Under the pieces are notes generated by a model. It saw nothing but the letters and a program-made list of their open reading frames with translations. It had not been told where the DNA came from and did not search any database. A stretch of 36,658 nucleotides of DNA from an uncultured Lachnospiraceae bacterium (GTDB lineage: Bacteria > Bacillota > Clostridia > Lachnospirales > Lachnospiraceae), in NCBI GenBank assembly GCA_947626915.1, contig CANQUA010000033.1:1-36658 (forward strand). The letters are read 5' to 3'. Within the stretch, counting starts at the first letter, position 1. Every line of letters starts with the position of its first letter. Shown one piece after another: positions 8,731-16,737 of the stretch. Position numbers and translations under genes: made by a program.

Positions 8731-10582
8731 GTTCAAAACCGTCCTTCAGAAGCGTCTTGTGCATCTTCACAACGCCGGTTCCCAGATTGACCACCTCGTA
8801 GGGGCCGAAGCCCGCCGGAGCGATGATCATTTCCAGATAATCCTGAATGAAATATCTGTCCGGAGAAGTAAGGGAACGGATCATGCACCGTTCGCCGTCC
8901 ACCAGAACCAGGACGTGGAACCGGTCGCTGGTTTCATCCTCGTATCTTTGGGAGAACCGGACGTTGCGCAGGCTGAAATACAGCAGATCGTGTTCGCCCA
9001 CGATTGTCTCTTCGAAATCATCCCCTGTGCGGATTACCTTCGGAGCCTGGATCAGATTGGAAGTGACCCAGGAAGTCCTCCGGCCGCGTTCCAGCACGCG
9101 CTCTCCGTGATAGGTGTGGATGGGACGGAGGTTTCCGTTTAAATCTTTGCGCAGGTAATCGAACATTTTGTAGGTATAGGAGCCGATGGTCAGGCTTCCG
9201 ATTTCCAGGATCACCTGGTTCCGGCCGGAAGCGTGGATGGTTCCCGCGGGAAGCATGAACTGCATGCCCGGTTTCGACGGATAGGAGCACACATATTTAT
9301 CGTGGTCAAAACCGACTTTTTCCCGTTCCGCCCGTTTGGAGCAGCCGATAAATTCCTCCACATCCGCGTCCTCCGTAAAGCCGCAGTAGGTCTTGGCTTC
9401 CTGGCCGGCTACTACGACATAGTAGCTTTCATCCTGCCGGCCCAGTTCATCGTTATTTTCGCGGACGTATTTGCCGTTGGGATGCACCTGTATGGACATG
9501 TTGCCGCTGGAATGGAACGTGTCGTCATAATTGAAGCGGATCGGGAAATAGCCGTGGAATTTGCGGGCGGCCTTTTCTCCCATCAGCTTCGGCCCAATGA
9601 TCTGGACGAAGAAATAGAACGGAAATTCCAGCTGGAAATCGCCCAGATCCGCTACGATCGATACTTCCATGGGAATCAGATCAAATACCCAGGCGCAGTT
9701 TTTCATCTCCTTCGGGAGGCTGCGCAGGCGCTGGACATAGTATCCGCCCCATACGCCCTCGATATAGACAGGGCGGCACCGGAGAGGATAGGTGGTCATG
9801 ACGGAAAACAGTTCTTTCAGGTCCGGAACGGCGATCATCTGAATGGCTTCGGGGTGATCTCCGGTCAGATAATACTGGACGATCCCGTCGCGGACTACCT
9901 CCTGGCGCAGCGGAAAGCTGGCTTCAAAATCAACGTAGTAACTGTGGCGGATCATTTCATTGTATGTACCGCGTTCCTGTATCCCCAGATTGCCGCACTT
10001 TCCGGAGCGGATATTGAGAATCGTGCGTTTCTGCGTCATGTCCATGTAAAGCTTCAGGTCGCAGTATTTCCTCAGCGGAGCGATCAGCGCGCCGTTCCCG
10101 TACAGGATCAGGAGCCCGCTGCGGTTTGCCCGAAAATCCTCCAGGAACGCCTGCAGATCCTGTATGGCGGAAGCGTCCATCAGTCCCTCCAGGCCATCCT
10201 TATACAGACGGCCGTAAAGGAGGACGGGATCGGTGACTCTGTCTTCCGGCAGGTAATGCAGGAGCTTCTCGTGCAGCAAGCTTTCTTCCATCCAGAGAGA
10301 ATCCGTGGAGCGGCTGCATACGGGGAGCCCCTTCAAAGAAGCCTGTATGGAGATCTGCCCGGCCAGCTGCCGGAAAGGAGCGCTGATAAAGCCGTCGACG
10401 GCTAACACACAGCAGCTTTGCTTTTCCAGAATGGAAGCGGCTTCCCCCGCCAGCTTCCTGGCGGTTTCCAGCGTATTTTTCGTAACAGAAGAACAAAAAG
10501 CCTCATTCATGGCAATATGGTTGACGGCTTTCGGGTCATCGTAGGGGTATGGATCAAACATGAAACTCAAAACGTGATGCAC
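8717..10582 (-). CDS. fused protein: kinase-like N-terminal domain plus class I mannose-6-phosphate isomerase-like domain
   Basis: A 621-residue protein, about twice the length of a short mannose-6-phosphate isomerase. The C-terminal half (from about 270) looks like a type I phosphomannose isomerase cupin. S-I-Q-V-H-P gives Gln and His zinc ligands, D-E-S-Y-Y-V-V a Glu, and L-P-A-G-T-I-H-A-S-G the second His. The N-terminal 200 residues resemble a uridine-kinase-like P-loop fold (V-L-A-V-D-G-F-I-S-A-P-F), but the GxxxxGK[S/T] phosphate loop is missing, so it is probably non-catalytic or regulatory. The start is GTG at 10582 with AGGA 5 bases upstream; a later ATG at 10561 has no such site. 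First gene of the leftward operon, overlapping the ROK gene. The sugar phosphate it handles is unknown. Confidence 0.75.
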   Translation of the reverse strand: MHHVLSFMFDPYPYDDPKAVNHIAMNEAFCSSVTKNTLETARKLAGEAASILEKQSCCVLAVDGFISAPFRQLAGQISIQASLKGLPVCSRSTDSLWMEESLLHEKLLHYLPEDRVTDPVLLYGRLYKDGLEGLMDASAIQDLQAFLEDFRANRSGLLILYGNGALIAPLRKYCDLKLYMDMTQKRTILNIRSGKCGNLGIQERGTYNEMIRHSYYVDFEASFPLRQEVVRDGIVQYYLTGDHPEAIQMIAVPDLKELFSVMTTYPLRCRPVYIEGVWGGYYVQRLRSLPKEMKNCAWVFDLIPMEVSIVADLGDFQLEFPFYFFVQIIGPKLMGEKAARKFHGYFPIRFNYDDTFHSSGNMSIQVHPNGKYVRENNDELGRQDESYYVVVAGQEAKTYCGFTEDADVEEFIGCSKRAEREKVGFDHDKYVCSYPSKPGMQFMLPAGTIHASGRNQVILEIGSLTIGSYTYKMFDYLRKDLNGNLRPIHTYHGERVLERGRRTSWVTSNLIQAPKVIRTGDDFEETIVGEHDLLYFSLRNVRFSQRYEDETSDRFHVLVLVDGERCMIRSLTSPDRYFIQDYLEMIIAPAGFGPYEVVNLGTGVVKMHKTLLKDGFEHDEL

Positions 10583-10644
10583 CTCTTTCCTTATTATTCT
10601 GACAAGTCAATGTGTTCGTACCGGGGCGTTGAAGAAGTATCTTT

Positions 10645-10673
10645 ATCATATATCATTCGAAAAGAAAATGCAA
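10645..10673 (-). promoter_or_regulatory. promoter of the leftward sugar operon
   Basis: On the minus strand TTGCAT (10668-10673) and TATGAT (10645-10650) are separated by 17 bases, about 60 bases before the GTG start. Half-sites TTCGAAAA and TTTTCGAA flank the -35 region. Confidence 0.65.
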
Positions 10674-10674
10674 T

Positions 10675-10690
10675 ATATTTTCGAAAATAT
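10675..10690. promoter_or_regulatory. perfect 16-bp palindrome, candidate operator
   Basis: ATATTTTCGAAAATAT is a perfect palindrome abutting the -35 box of the leftward promoter. A second TTCGAAAA half-site lies in the promoter spacer (about 10656). It is a candidate site for the MurR/RpiR regulator of this operon; that assignment is inference. Confidence 0.5.
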
Positions 10691-10953
10691 TTATCAAAAA
10701 TAAAAATATGAAATCAAAAAGTGCTTTTGAAAATGCAGGCCATGCCTGCCGAATCGCGCCCTTTTCATGGGAATACAGGAAAAATTTTGGATATATTGCT
10801 CAGAAAATAAAGAGAGTAATGTTGGAATATCGTGAGAAAAGAATCATAAAAATGACAGTGGGCAGAGAGCAACCACAAGAATTCGAGTTTAAGCATTTAA
10901 ATTAAGAAAGAAAAAATTTATCAAAAAATATTTTTGATATTGATAAAAATATA
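10691..10953. other. AT-rich intergenic spacer
   Basis: This AT-rich stretch lies between the divergent promoters. A short open frame (10708-10905) has no convincing ribosome binding site and no recognisable product. Nothing else was identified. Confidence 0.4.
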
Positions 10954-10982
10954 TTGACATATATGTTTGGAATTGCTATAAT
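10954..10982 (+). promoter_or_regulatory. consensus promoter of the sugar transporter operon
   Basis: TTGACA (10954-10959) and TATAAT (10977-10982) are both perfect and 17 bases apart. They lie 141 bases before the first permease gene, and an operator-like palindrome follows at once. Confidence 0.85.
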
Positions 10983-10989
10983 AAATTAC

Positions 10990-11003
10990 GTTATACGTGT
11001 AAC
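10990..11003. promoter_or_regulatory. palindromic operator at the transporter operon start site
   Basis: GTTATACGTGTAAC is a 14-bp near-perfect palindrome with one T/G mismatch pair and a central CG. It sits 7 bases after the -10 box, across the expected transcription start, where a repressor would block initiation. A central CG is typical of LacI-family operators, but no LacI gene is in the window. Confidence 0.55.
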
Positions 11004-11035
11004 ATGAACTACAGGCGGGGCCGAAAGAAGAACAT

Positions 11036-11104
11036 ATGAAGAGAAAAGAGGTGGTGCCGGCAGAGGTGGAACGGACGACGCGGACGGAAGCAGAAGTTAG
11101 GTAA
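11036..11104 (+). other. possible 22-codon leader reading frame
   Basis: An ATG-initiated frame of 22 codons lies in the 5' leader of the transporter operon and ends 18 bases before the permease start. The ribosome binding site is weak. It may be chance; a leader peptide is possible but unsupported. Confidence 0.2.
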
Positions 11105-11122
11105 AAGAAGGAGAGGGCAAGA

Positions 11123-12061
11123 GTGAACACAACAGAAAGGAGCAAATGGAAAAAGCAGATCGGATATTTCAGGCGGTACTGGATGTTGTATGCGATGCTG
11201 ATTCCCGGGATCGTATATATCACGGTTTTTAAATACGTACCGATGTATGGGGTTTCGATTGCTTTTAAGGACTACAACGGGTTTGGCAAAATTGCGGAAG
11301 CGGAGTGGGTAGGCCTGAAAAATTTCCGCAGGCTTTTTGAGACCAACGCGTTCCGCAGAGCGTTTTACAATAATATCATTATCAGCTTGGCAAAGCTGGT
11401 GTTTGGCTTTCCGGCGCCTATCATTTTGGCGCTGATGATCGACGGCATACGGACGAAATGGGCTAAAAGGATCGTTCAGACCTCTGTAATCCTACCGGAT
11501 TTTGTATCCTGGGTCGTGATCTATGGACTTATGTATGCGATTTTTTCTCCTAATACGGGAGTGATTCGGCAGGTGGCGAGCGTAATTGGATACAATGGGA
11601 AACTCCCGAATCTTCTGGCAGACAAGGAAACGTTCAGGGCGGTGATTGTAGGGTCACATGTTTGGAAAGGCATGGGAATCGGCACGGTCACATATCTGGC
11701 AGCCATAACGGGGATCGATCAGCAGCTTTACGATGCCGCTACAATCGATGGAGCGGGAAGATGGCAGAAGACCTGGCACATTACGCTGACTGGGATTCGG
11801 GGCGTCATCATTACGCTGTTGATTATCCGTATCGGACACATTATGAATGCCGGATTTAGTCAGATTTTTGCCATCAGTAATTCAGCTGTAGTCTCCGTGG
11901 CGGATATCATAGATACCTATGTGTACCGTATAGGTTTGACGCAGGGAAGGTTTTCGCTGGCTACGGCGGCAGGACTGTTTAAGTCGGTGATTGGCCTGGT
12001 GTTAGTGCTGTTTACAAACTGGATCTCTAAAAAAGTAGATCCTGACAGCGGAATTATGTAA
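11123..12061 (+). CDS. sugar ABC transporter permease, LplB/YteP type
   Basis: A 312-residue inner-membrane permease with about six helices, starting at a GTG with GGAGAGG 7 bases upstream. The N-terminal P-M-Y-G-V-S-I-A-F-K-D-Y-N stretch is typical of the LplB/YteP subgroup, which imports complex oligosaccharides. The ATPase-contacting EAA loop is visible as Y-D-A-A-T-I-D-G-A-G-R-W around residues 205-216. It should pair with the next gene as a heterodimeric channel. No ATP-binding subunit is encoded nearby. This is normal for the subgroup, which shares an MsmK/MsmX-type ATPase. It is the first gene of the rightward operon, under the 10954-10982 promoter. Confidence 0.92.
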   Translation: MNTTERSKWKKQIGYFRRYWMLYAMLIPGIVYITVFKYVPMYGVSIAFKDYNGFGKIAEAEWVGLKNFRRLFETNAFRRAFYNNIIISLAKLVFGFPAPIILALMIDGIRTKWAKRIVQTSVILPDFVSWVVIYGLMYAIFSPNTGVIRQVASVIGYNGKLPNLLADKETFRAVIVGSHVWKGMGIGTVTYLAAITGIDQQLYDAATIDGAGRWQKTWHITLTGIRGVIITLLIIRIGHIMNAGFSQIFAISNSAVVSVADIIDTYVYRIGLTQGRFSLATAAGLFKSVIGLVLVLFTNWISKKVDPDSGIM

Positions 12062-12073
12062 AGGAGGTTTCAT

Positions 12074-12964
12074 ATGTCGAAGGTGAAGTATAAAAAATCT
12101 CCTGGAGAGCGGGTCAGTGAGCTGATTATAAATATTCTGTTGGTAATAATCGTCTTTGTGATGATCTATCCGTTTTGGCATGTGCTGATGTATTCACTTT
12201 CGGATTCGCGGGCGGCAATGAGCGGAGGGCTGTTTTTCTATCCAAGAAAATTTACGCTCATTACATATCGGATGCTGATCCGGACGAAGCAGATATTCAT
12301 AGCGTTTAAGAATTCCGTTTTAAAAACAGTGCTTGCAACCTTTTTCAGTTTGATCATCACGGCGTTGACGGCATATCCGCTGTCTATTCCGGGACTGAAA
12401 GGCAGACGGCTGGTTCAGGTATATATCTTTTTTACGATGCTCTTTTCAGGAGGAATCATACCGACGTACCTATTGATTAAGGACCTGCATATGTTGGATA
12501 CGTTTTGGGTTTACTTGATACCCGGCATGTTAAGCGCCCATCATATGTTCATACTGCGAAATTTTTTCCAGGCGATACCGGATTCCCTGGAAGAATCGGC
12601 GATGCTGGATGGGGCCAGTCATATGGATATTCTTCTTTGGATTGTGCTGCCGCTTTCCAAAGCTGCGTTCGCGACGCAGACGATGTTTTACGGAGTTTCC
12701 AATTGGAATGAATATATGGATGGGGTTCTCTATGTAAATGACCAGAGGCTGCAGCTCCTGCAAGTATATCTGCGTCAGCTGATTTACACAGACGGAAGCA
12801 AGTCGGTATTATCTGGGGCTGATCTGGCGGCTTCCGCAGCTGTGACAGAGGAAAGTATGAAGATGACCGTGGTTGCTATTACTGTTCTGCCGGTTATCAT
12901 TGTCTATTCGTTTTTGCAGAAATATTACATGAAGGGAATTATGATTGGTTCAGTAAAGGAATAA
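12074..12964 (+). CDS. sugar ABC transporter permease, LplC/YtcP type
   Basis: A 296-residue permease, the partner of the preceding gene, 12 bp downstream with a perfect AAAGGAGG ribosome binding site. It shows an N-terminal helix after a basic stretch, about six helices in all, and the EAA loop E-E-S-A-M-L-D-G-A-S-H-M near residues 175-186. The Y-P-F-W-H-V-L-M-Y-S-L-S-D motif is characteristic of the LplC/YtcP group. The insertion S-G-A-D-L-A-A-S-A-A-V-T-E-E-S-M-K before the last helix also fits the group. It forms half of the membrane channel for the oligosaccharide bound by the next gene's product. Confidence 0.92.
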   Translation: MSKVKYKKSPGERVSELIINILLVIIVFVMIYPFWHVLMYSLSDSRAAMSGGLFFYPRKFTLITYRMLIRTKQIFIAFKNSVLKTVLATFFSLIITALTAYPLSIPGLKGRRLVQVYIFFTMLFSGGIIPTYLLIKDLHMLDTFWVYLIPGMLSAHHMFILRNFFQAIPDSLEESAMLDGASHMDILLWIVLPLSKAAFATQTMFYGVSNWNEYMDGVLYVNDQRLQLLQVYLRQLIYTDGSKSVLSGADLAASAAVTEESMKMTVVAITVLPVIIVYSFLQKYYMKGIMIGSVKE

Positions 12965-12994
12965 TGGATTGGATTTAAAGAAAGGAAAGGTATT

Positions 12995-14650
12995 ATGATG
13001 AAAAGACAGAGACGCATAGTAAGCATATTGTTGATCGTTGTGCTGTTATGTTCTGTAAGCGGGTGTTCAGGGGAACAAAAACCATCGGAGACGACGGCAG
13101 CTTCAGGAACGCAGGCGCCGACGTCTGCGGCAGCGAAAGAGACGACGCAGGCAGAGAAGTCTGAAACAACGCAGGCGGGGCAGCCTGAAACAACGGTTGC
13201 TGAGGAGACGGTGCCGTCTTGGACAGCTGACGACAGCGCGGAAATTACGATTTTGGTATCGTCAGATACGAGCCCGGACGCGGATAACCTGGTTCTTCAG
13301 GAACTGGAGAAGCAGACCAATACGAAAATTAATATAATTACCGTGTCTGGCAGTGAATATAGTACAAAACTGAATACAATGATCGCTGCAGACGATGTTC
13401 CGGATGTTTTTTGGTCGAGCAATATCAACTCGCTGGATAAGTATCTGAAAGCGGGAATATTAGCGGATATGAAAGCGGTTTTGGAGGCGAAAGCGCCAAA
13501 TGTGATAGAAGAGACAAAGGATATTATACCCAGGATCAAGGCCAATGAGAACGCGATTTATTTGATTCCGAACGCGGATCGGTTATATCCTGCGAATGTC
13601 GTTATCCGGACAGACTGGTTGGAAAATCTGAATCTGGAGATGCCGACAGATCTGGACAGCTTTGCCAAGGTCATGCACGCGTTTACTTATGATGATCCGG
13701 ACGGGAACGGAATAAAAGATACTTATGGTTATGCTTTTGAGATGTCGGGTTTTACCGGAAGCGGCAAGCAGTTCATCAATATTTTCGGAGCGTTTGGGAT
13801 TCCTAAAGGGCAAAAAGTCGAGCTGGAGGACGGAACGGTTACGGCCTGGTTCAAGCATCCGAATTTTATGAAGGCGATGACGTATATCAGGGGCCTGATC
13901 GACGATGGGGTGGTGGAACCGGATTTTGTGACGATCCCGCGGATGGAGATGTTTGGGAAGTTCTGGACCGGACAGGCCGGCTGCCTGGAATGGGATGCGA
14001 CCGGACCGGCTAATAACTGGTATCCGACCCGTTATACGGAGGATCCGCCGCCTACGCTGGGTTTTGCGACGATAAAAGGGGAAGACGGTACGTATGGATT
14101 GCCGGAAGCGGTCGACGGTTTAGGAAGCGGATGGGTCGTTTCTGCCAATTGTAAAAATATGGAAGGGGTCGCCAGAATTGCCAATTTCTGTATGTCGGAG
14201 GAAGGCGCGGACCTTTTATATCTGGGCGTGGAGAATGTTATGTACCGTTGGATAGACAAAGAGAAGGGTGAGGTAGAATATCTGGGCGATTATGTGGATA
14301 CTGCTGTTCACAGGGCAGCGGGAGGATATGTATATAGTAAGTTATTTAAACCGAGCAGCCCTGCGGATTATCGTACGCTTATGCCTCTGGCGAGAGAAGG
14401 AGTCCAGCTGGCATGGGACAACACAGTTTTGGAATGGGTATATATTTCTCAGGCATCGGAGGTCCGGAATGAATACGGTTCCGATATGGATGGAATTATA
14501 ACCGAAATGATAACGGAGATGCTGCTGACGACGGAGGATCTGCAGACGGTCTATGACAGATACATAAAAGAGTGGGAAGAGACCGGAGGAAGTGCATGGG
14601 AAGAAGAGATGACGGGCTTCTGGGAAGAGGAACGGGATCTGTGGCGATAG
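12995..14650 (+). CDS. extracellular sugar-binding lipoprotein of the Lpl-type transporter
   Basis: A 551-residue solute-binding protein. A basic start and hydrophobic stretch lead to the lipobox V-S-G-C with lipidated Cys24. A low-complexity linker rich in Thr, Ser, Ala and Glu (about 30-75) tethers the domain to the cell surface. The mature domain has the family 1 / LplA-like features, including a calcium-loop-like D-D-P-D-G-N-G-I-K-D around residue 231 and a Trp-rich cleft. GGAAAGG precedes the start. As the third gene of the operon it should capture the oligosaccharide for the two permeases. The ligand is unknown. The 31-bp gap to the permease and 22-bp gap to the glycosidase support one transcript. 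Confidence 0.9.
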   Translation: MMKRQRRIVSILLIVVLLCSVSGCSGEQKPSETTAASGTQAPTSAAAKETTQAEKSETTQAGQPETTVAEETVPSWTADDSAEITILVSSDTSPDADNLVLQELEKQTNTKINIITVSGSEYSTKLNTMIAADDVPDVFWSSNINSLDKYLKAGILADMKAVLEAKAPNVIEETKDIIPRIKANENAIYLIPNADRLYPANVVIRTDWLENLNLEMPTDLDSFAKVMHAFTYDDPDGNGIKDTYGYAFEMSGFTGSGKQFINIFGAFGIPKGQKVELEDGTVTAWFKHPNFMKAMTYIRGLIDDGVVEPDFVTIPRMEMFGKFWTGQAGCLEWDATGPANNWYPTRYTEDPPPTLGFATIKGEDGTYGLPEAVDGLGSGWVVSANCKNMEGVARIANFCMSEEGADLLYLGVENVMYRWIDKEKGEVEYLGDYVDTAVHRAAGGYVYSKLFKPSSPADYRTLMPLAREGVQLAWDNTVLEWVYISQASEVRNEYGSDMDGIITEMITEMLLTTEDLQTVYDRYIKEWEETGGSAWEEEMTGFWEEERDLWR

Positions 14651-14672
14651 CTGGATGAGAAAGGAGAAAGTA

Positions 14673-16736
14673 GTGAGAACGCAGGACATATGTATTTTGC
14701 CTTCAGATGTAATACGGGGACAGGGAAACGAAGAGGGAGGAATCCTGAAAATCGTTCCGGATCAGGAAGGCTTTGTAGAATTTCGCCTCCCGGATACAGA
14801 GGTGGGAAAGAAATGGCAGGAATTTCCTTTCCTGGTAATGGTAGCAGTTTTTGATATGGATGCTATGGCCAGGCTTGGTTTCCGCTTTTATAAAAAAGGA
14901 GAACAGGAACCATCAAATACACTATCGTATCAGATGGTGCCCACGCAGAGAGTAACAATCTTGGTTACTTTTGCAAATCTCCGATCTGCAAAATCGCACA
15001 TAAGAACACTTCCCGGCATGTATAAGGGCCATTGCAGCGGGATGCCTGCATCCATAAAAGATATGGATTCGGTATCTGTATTGGTCCATCCGGGAGAAAG
15101 CAAAGTGTTTAATTATGTTAAGATTGAGAAGTGCTATTTAGCGGAAGAGGCTCCGCCGATCTATGTAGAGGGCACTCCCATGGTAGATCCGTTCGGGCAA
15201 TGGATCCAGAAAGATTGGGATACAAAAACGCATTCGGAAGCCGAATTGGTATCTTATTTGCGCGAAGAATATGAGCGGGCGAAAACAGATTGCCATTATC
15301 CCGATGGCTGGAGCAGATTTGGCGGTACGAAAGAAGTGCGTTTTGAGGCTACCGGATATTTTAGACGGGAAAAAACAGAGGATCGCTGGTGGCTGGTGGA
15401 CCCGGATGGATATGGTTTCTTTTCCAATGGCGTATGCTATGGCTCACGCATGGGAGTACATGGTTTTGTAGACGGTATGGAGAGCCTGTTTGAATGGCTG
15501 CCGGACGAATCTGACCCGGTCTATAAAGATGCATGGACAAATGCAGGGGAGATCGCTGAATACGTAAAGAGGAACGGAAAAGAATCCGGCGTGAACCGGA
15601 AAATGTTTAATTTTGCCAGGGCGAATATGATCCGGGCGTTTGGAGCTGACGGCTGGTGGGACGCATGGCAGACTATCAATACGGCGCGATTGAAACGTTG
15701 GGGCTTCAATACGATCGGTGTAGGCGTGAACAATTATTTTGATGAAAAAGTGACGGAATATTTGGAAAAAGCGGAAATCCCCTTTGTATGGACCCTGAAA
15801 GAGTTTCCTCAGACAAAAGAAAAGATATTCAGAGATTTTCCGGATGTCTATGCGGAAGAGTACAAGAACGAGGCAGAGAGATTTGCGCGGGAGCAGCTGG
15901 GGCCGTTAAAGGATAATCCTTATTTGATCGGATATTTCATCAATAATGAGCCGGAATGGAAGTTCCAGGCTATGAATCTGGCAGAGCGGCTTTTTGCACA
16001 TCTGTCCAGGCTGGAAAGCAAAGAATATGTGATAGCCTGGCTGAAGAACAAATATCATGAGATCGGTGCGCTGAATGAGGCATGGACGTTGAATCTTGAT
16101 TCATTTGAGGATTTATATGAACCGAGAAAGGACGTGGACGCTCTTTCGGAGGCCGCGTCGGAAGACTGTGTATATATACATGATATGCTGGTCATGCAAT
16201 ATGAAAAGACAGTCGCGGAAAGTCTTAAAAAGGTTGATCCGCATCACCTGGATCTAGGTATGAGATATGGTCGTTTTGATGCCAAAGCAATGGGCGGATG
16301 TGAGAATCATGATGTGTTTTCCTTTAATTTTTACGGCGTATCTCCATTAGAGAAAATAAAGATATGTACCGATCGGGTAGATATGCCGGTGATTATCGGC
16401 GAATACCATATCGGCAGCGGAGACAAAGGGAATCTGGCCCATGGACTGCTGGCCTCGCCTACTCAGGATGAAAGAGGCAAAGCTCTAGAGTATTATATGC
16501 AGCGTGCAATGTCCCATCCGAATTGTGTCGGCGCTCATTATTTTGAGATGAATGATCAGCCGCTTCTGGGACGATTCGACGGAGAATGCATGGCGCATGG
16601 ATTGATTGATGTATGCAACCGTACCTATGAACCATTGATCCGGCATTTGCTGGCCACTAATCTACGTCTTTATGATTTTGTCCAGGGCAGGCTTGAACCG
16701 ACGGAGATTACTGGAAGCATAGAGAAAAAACGGTGA
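14673..16736 (+). CDS. clan GH-A glycoside hydrolase, agarase/beta-galactosidase-like
   Basis: A 687-residue enzyme. I chose the GTG at 14673 because AAGGAG lies 6 bases before it; the ATG at 14655 has no such site. An N-terminal beta-rich region (1-200) is followed by W-W-L-V-D-P-D-G-Y-G-F-F-S-N-G, a signature of agarase-like (GH50/GH86-type) TIM barrels. Catalytic residues look intact: acid/base Glu426 in I-N-N-E-P-E-W and nucleophile Glu577 in V-I-I-G-E-Y-H. There is no signal peptide, so it should act in the cytoplasm on an imported oligosaccharide. It sits directly after the binding protein and 1 bp before the isomerase gene. The exact GH family and substrate are unsure; a beta-galactoside is the best guess. 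Confidence 0.75.
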   Translation: MRTQDICILPSDVIRGQGNEEGGILKIVPDQEGFVEFRLPDTEVGKKWQEFPFLVMVAVFDMDAMARLGFRFYKKGEQEPSNTLSYQMVPTQRVTILVTFANLRSAKSHIRTLPGMYKGHCSGMPASIKDMDSVSVLVHPGESKVFNYVKIEKCYLAEEAPPIYVEGTPMVDPFGQWIQKDWDTKTHSEAELVSYLREEYERAKTDCHYPDGWSRFGGTKEVRFEATGYFRREKTEDRWWLVDPDGYGFFSNGVCYGSRMGVHGFVDGMESLFEWLPDESDPVYKDAWTNAGEIAEYVKRNGKESGVNRKMFNFARANMIRAFGADGWWDAWQTINTARLKRWGFNTIGVGVNNYFDEKVTEYLEKAEIPFVWTLKEFPQTKEKIFRDFPDVYAEEYKNEAERFAREQLGPLKDNPYLIGYFINNEPEWKFQAMNLAERLFAHLSRLESKEYVIAWLKNKYHEIGALNEAWTLNLDSFEDLYEPRKDVDALSEAASEDCVYIHDMLVMQYEKTVAESLKKVDPHHLDLGMRYGRFDAKAMGGCENHDVFSFNFYGVSPLEKIKICTDRVDMPVIIGEYHIGSGDKGNLAHGLLASPTQDERGKALEYYMQRAMSHPNCVGAHYFEMNDQPLLGRFDGECMAHGLIDVCNRTYEPLIRHLLATNLRLYDFVQGRLEPTEITGSIEKKR

Positions 16737-16737
16737 T

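Noticed and set aside
9233-10405. 390-codon open frame on the plus strand
   Set aside because: Antisense to the fused isomerase gene, with no recognisable domain.
11036-11104. Leader peptide for attenuation
   Set aside because: There is no run of one amino-acid codon and no terminator/antiterminator pair; kept only as a low-confidence frame.
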